Shown here one piece after another: positions 62,878 through 64,000 of a DNA stretch of 64,000 nt. A program made the position numbers and the translations under genes. Position 1 is the stretch's first letter, and each line of letters starts with the position of its first letter. This stretch comes from Qipengyuania proteolytica (lineage in GTDB: Bacteria; Pseudomonadota; Alphaproteobacteria; Sphingomonadales; Sphingomonadaceae). The stretch covers positions 372,001-436,000 of the forward strand of contig NZ_JAIGNN010000002.1 of assembly GCF_019711565.1 (NCBI RefSeq), given 5' to 3'. The notes under the pieces are model-generated. The model was not told the DNA's origin. It saw only the letters and a program-made list of their open reading frames with translations, and did not search any database.

Positions 62878-63726
62878 ATGAACTGGTTCACCCGCGTCCG
62901 CAATTCGCTCCCCTTTTCGGCCAAGCGCACCACCGACAAGGACCTGTGGGTCAAATGCCCCGGGTGCCAGCAGATGGTCTTCGCGCAGGAATACGAGGAC
63001 AACGCCTACGTCTGCCCGCGCTGCGACCACCACGGCCGGATCGGCGCGGACGAGCGCCTGCGACAGCTGCTCGACGCAGGTTATGAAGTCCTCCCCATTC
63101 CCGAGGTCAAGGAAGACCCGCTCAAGTTCCGCGACACGGCGAAATATACGGATCGGCTCAAGAAGGCGCGCGCGGCCAATCCGCACAAGGATGCCTTCCT
63201 CGTCGGCTCCGGCGCGATCGAGGGCAAGTCGGCCGTCGTCGGCGTGCAGGACTTCGGCTTCATGGGCGGATCCATGGGCATGGCCGTGGGCACCGCCTTC
63301 TGCCAGGGGGCGGAGCGCGCACTCAAGCGCCGCTGCCCCTACGTCGTCGTGACCGCAGCGGGTGGCGCGCGCATGCAGGAGGGCATTCTAAGCCTGATGC
63401 AGATGCCCAAGGCGACCGTGATGACGCGCCGCCTGAAAGAGGCCGGCCTGCCCTATATCGTGCTGCTGACCGACCCGACCACCGGCGGCGTTACCGCGAG
63501 CTACGCCATGCTGGGCGATATTCACATTGCCGAGCCCGGTGCGCTCATCGGCTTCGCCGGCCAGCGCGTGATCCAGGACACGATCCGCGAGCAGCTGCCC
63601 GATGGCTTCCAGCGCGCCGAATACCTGCACAAGCACGGCATGGTCGACATGGTTGTCCACCGCCACGAGCTGAAGGACACGCTGGCGACGGTGCTGGATT
63701 ACCTGGCCCCCGCCGAGGCTGCCTGA
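62878..63726 (+). CDS. accD: Acetyl-CoA carboxylase carboxyltransferase beta
   Basis: 282 residues. Zinc ribbon [29 protein letters not shown], then the crotonase-like domain: [70 protein letters not shown]. With AccA it carboxylates acetyl-CoA. folC follows eight nt on. Confidence 0.98.
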   Translation: MNWFTRVRNSLPFSAKRTTDKDLWVKCPGCQQMVFAQEYEDNAYVCPRCDHHGRIGADERLRQLLDAGYEVLPIPEVKEDPLKFRDTAKYTDRLKKARAANPHKDAFLVGSGAIEGKSAVVGVQDFGFMGGSMGMAVGTAFCQGAERALKRRCPYVVVTAAGGARMQEGILSLMQMPKATVMTRRLKEAGLPYIVLLTDPTTGGVTASYAMLGDIHIAEPGALIGFAGQRVIQDTIREQLPDGFQRAEYLHKHGMVDMVVHRHELKDTLATVLDYLAPAEAA

Positions 63727-63734
63727 GCCGCACC

Positions 63735-64000
63735 ATGCGGGACTTCGCCCGCTCCGACAGTCCCGACGTCCAGCGCCAGCTCGACCGACTGGGTGCGCTC
63801 TCCGTGCCGCAGGGTCGGCTGGGCCTCGACACCGTCCGCGCGCTGCTCGCCCGCCTCGGTGATCCACACAAGCGCCTGCCGCCGGTCTTCCATGTGGCCG
63901 GGACCAACGGCAAAGGGTCGACCTGCGCCTTCCTGCGCGCGATGCTGGAGGCGCAAGGTTACAGGGTCCACGTCACAACCAGCCCGCATTTGGTGCGCTA
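63735..64000 (+). CDS. folC: Folylpolyglutamate/dihydrofolate synthase (3' partial)
   Basis: The first 88 residues are visible; the right edge cuts it. LGLDTVRALLARLGDPHKRLPPVFHVAGTNGKGSTCAFLRAMLEAQGYRVHVTTSPHLVRY has the ATP loop (GTNGKGS) and the SPHL motif of FolC. Adds glutamate to folates; accD-folC is a common pair. No obvious damage in the visible part. Confidence 0.95.
   Translation, partial: MRDFARSDSPDVQRQLDRLGALSVPQGRLGLDTVRALLARLGDPHKRLPPVFHVAGTNGKGSTCAFLRAMLEAQGYRVHVTTSPHLVR

Overview
The window is an ordinary, gene-dense piece of a chromosome of about 60-65% GC. Every block I recognise fits an alphaproteobacterium of the order Sphingomonadales, most likely Erythrobacteraceae (Erythrobacter, Qipengyuania or a relative). 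The clues are the split b and b' ATP synthase stalk subunits, the FYDLN-acid protein, the long acidic tails on S16 and L9, the many GTG and TTG starts, and the very frequent 4-nt ATGA/GTGA gene overlaps. This placement is inferred from gene content, not from a tree. I see no insertion sequence, prophage, integrase or CRISPR array.

1-12.8 kb: a UMF1-type transporter (cut by the left edge), a D-aminoacylase-type amidohydrolase, a secreted GH16 glucanase behind a lac-like operator, an MDR dehydrogenase and a DUF2855 protein. Next come dnaN, fabG-fabD, a divergent murein-recycling pair (LD-carboxypeptidase and an Mpl-type ligase) and a DUF808 membrane protein. 12.9-19.4 kb: the ribosomal operon rpsF-rpsR-rplI with a clear terminator, AMP nucleosidase, an SDR, a membrane-anchored amidohydrolase, and the rimK/rimB pair. 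The rim genes end a minus-strand chain headed by an M2 metallopeptidase and a beta-propeller lipoprotein. 22.3-27.9 kb: a minus-strand chain (HCCA isomerase, GFA protein, alpha/beta hydrolase, membrane protein) is divergent from MarR-EmrA-EmrB. Between them lies a perfect palindrome that looks like the shared operator.

28-38.4 kb: lipoprotein, asd, an S9 peptidase, then rplS and trmD. An unknown small membrane protein, a nitrilase and an opposite-strand FAD reductase separate these from rimM, rpsP and ffh, so the usual rpsP-rimM-trmD-rplS order is kept but split. tRNA-Ala(GGC) follows. 38.4-46 kb: FYDLN-acid protein, then aroA, a CBU_0592-type protein, cmk and a YjdF-type protein overlapping in series, rpsA, gloB, a quinone oxidoreductase and a PepSY protein. 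46.3-49 kb: the F0 operon atpI-atpB-atpE-atpF'-atpF with promoter and terminator.

49-64 kb: the envelope trio ydbH-ynbE-ydbL, radC, a large DUF3857/transglutaminase/TPR protein, purB, lapA, pyrF, a small membrane protein, a GNAT acetyltransferase, trpF-trpB-trpA, a REP-like palindrome, accD and the start of folC. The most interesting signals are regulatory or architectural: the MarR-controlled glutathione/efflux module, the lac-like operator of the GH16 gene, convergent pairs that share one CTAG for both stop codons, and the peptidase-propeller-RimB-RimK chain.
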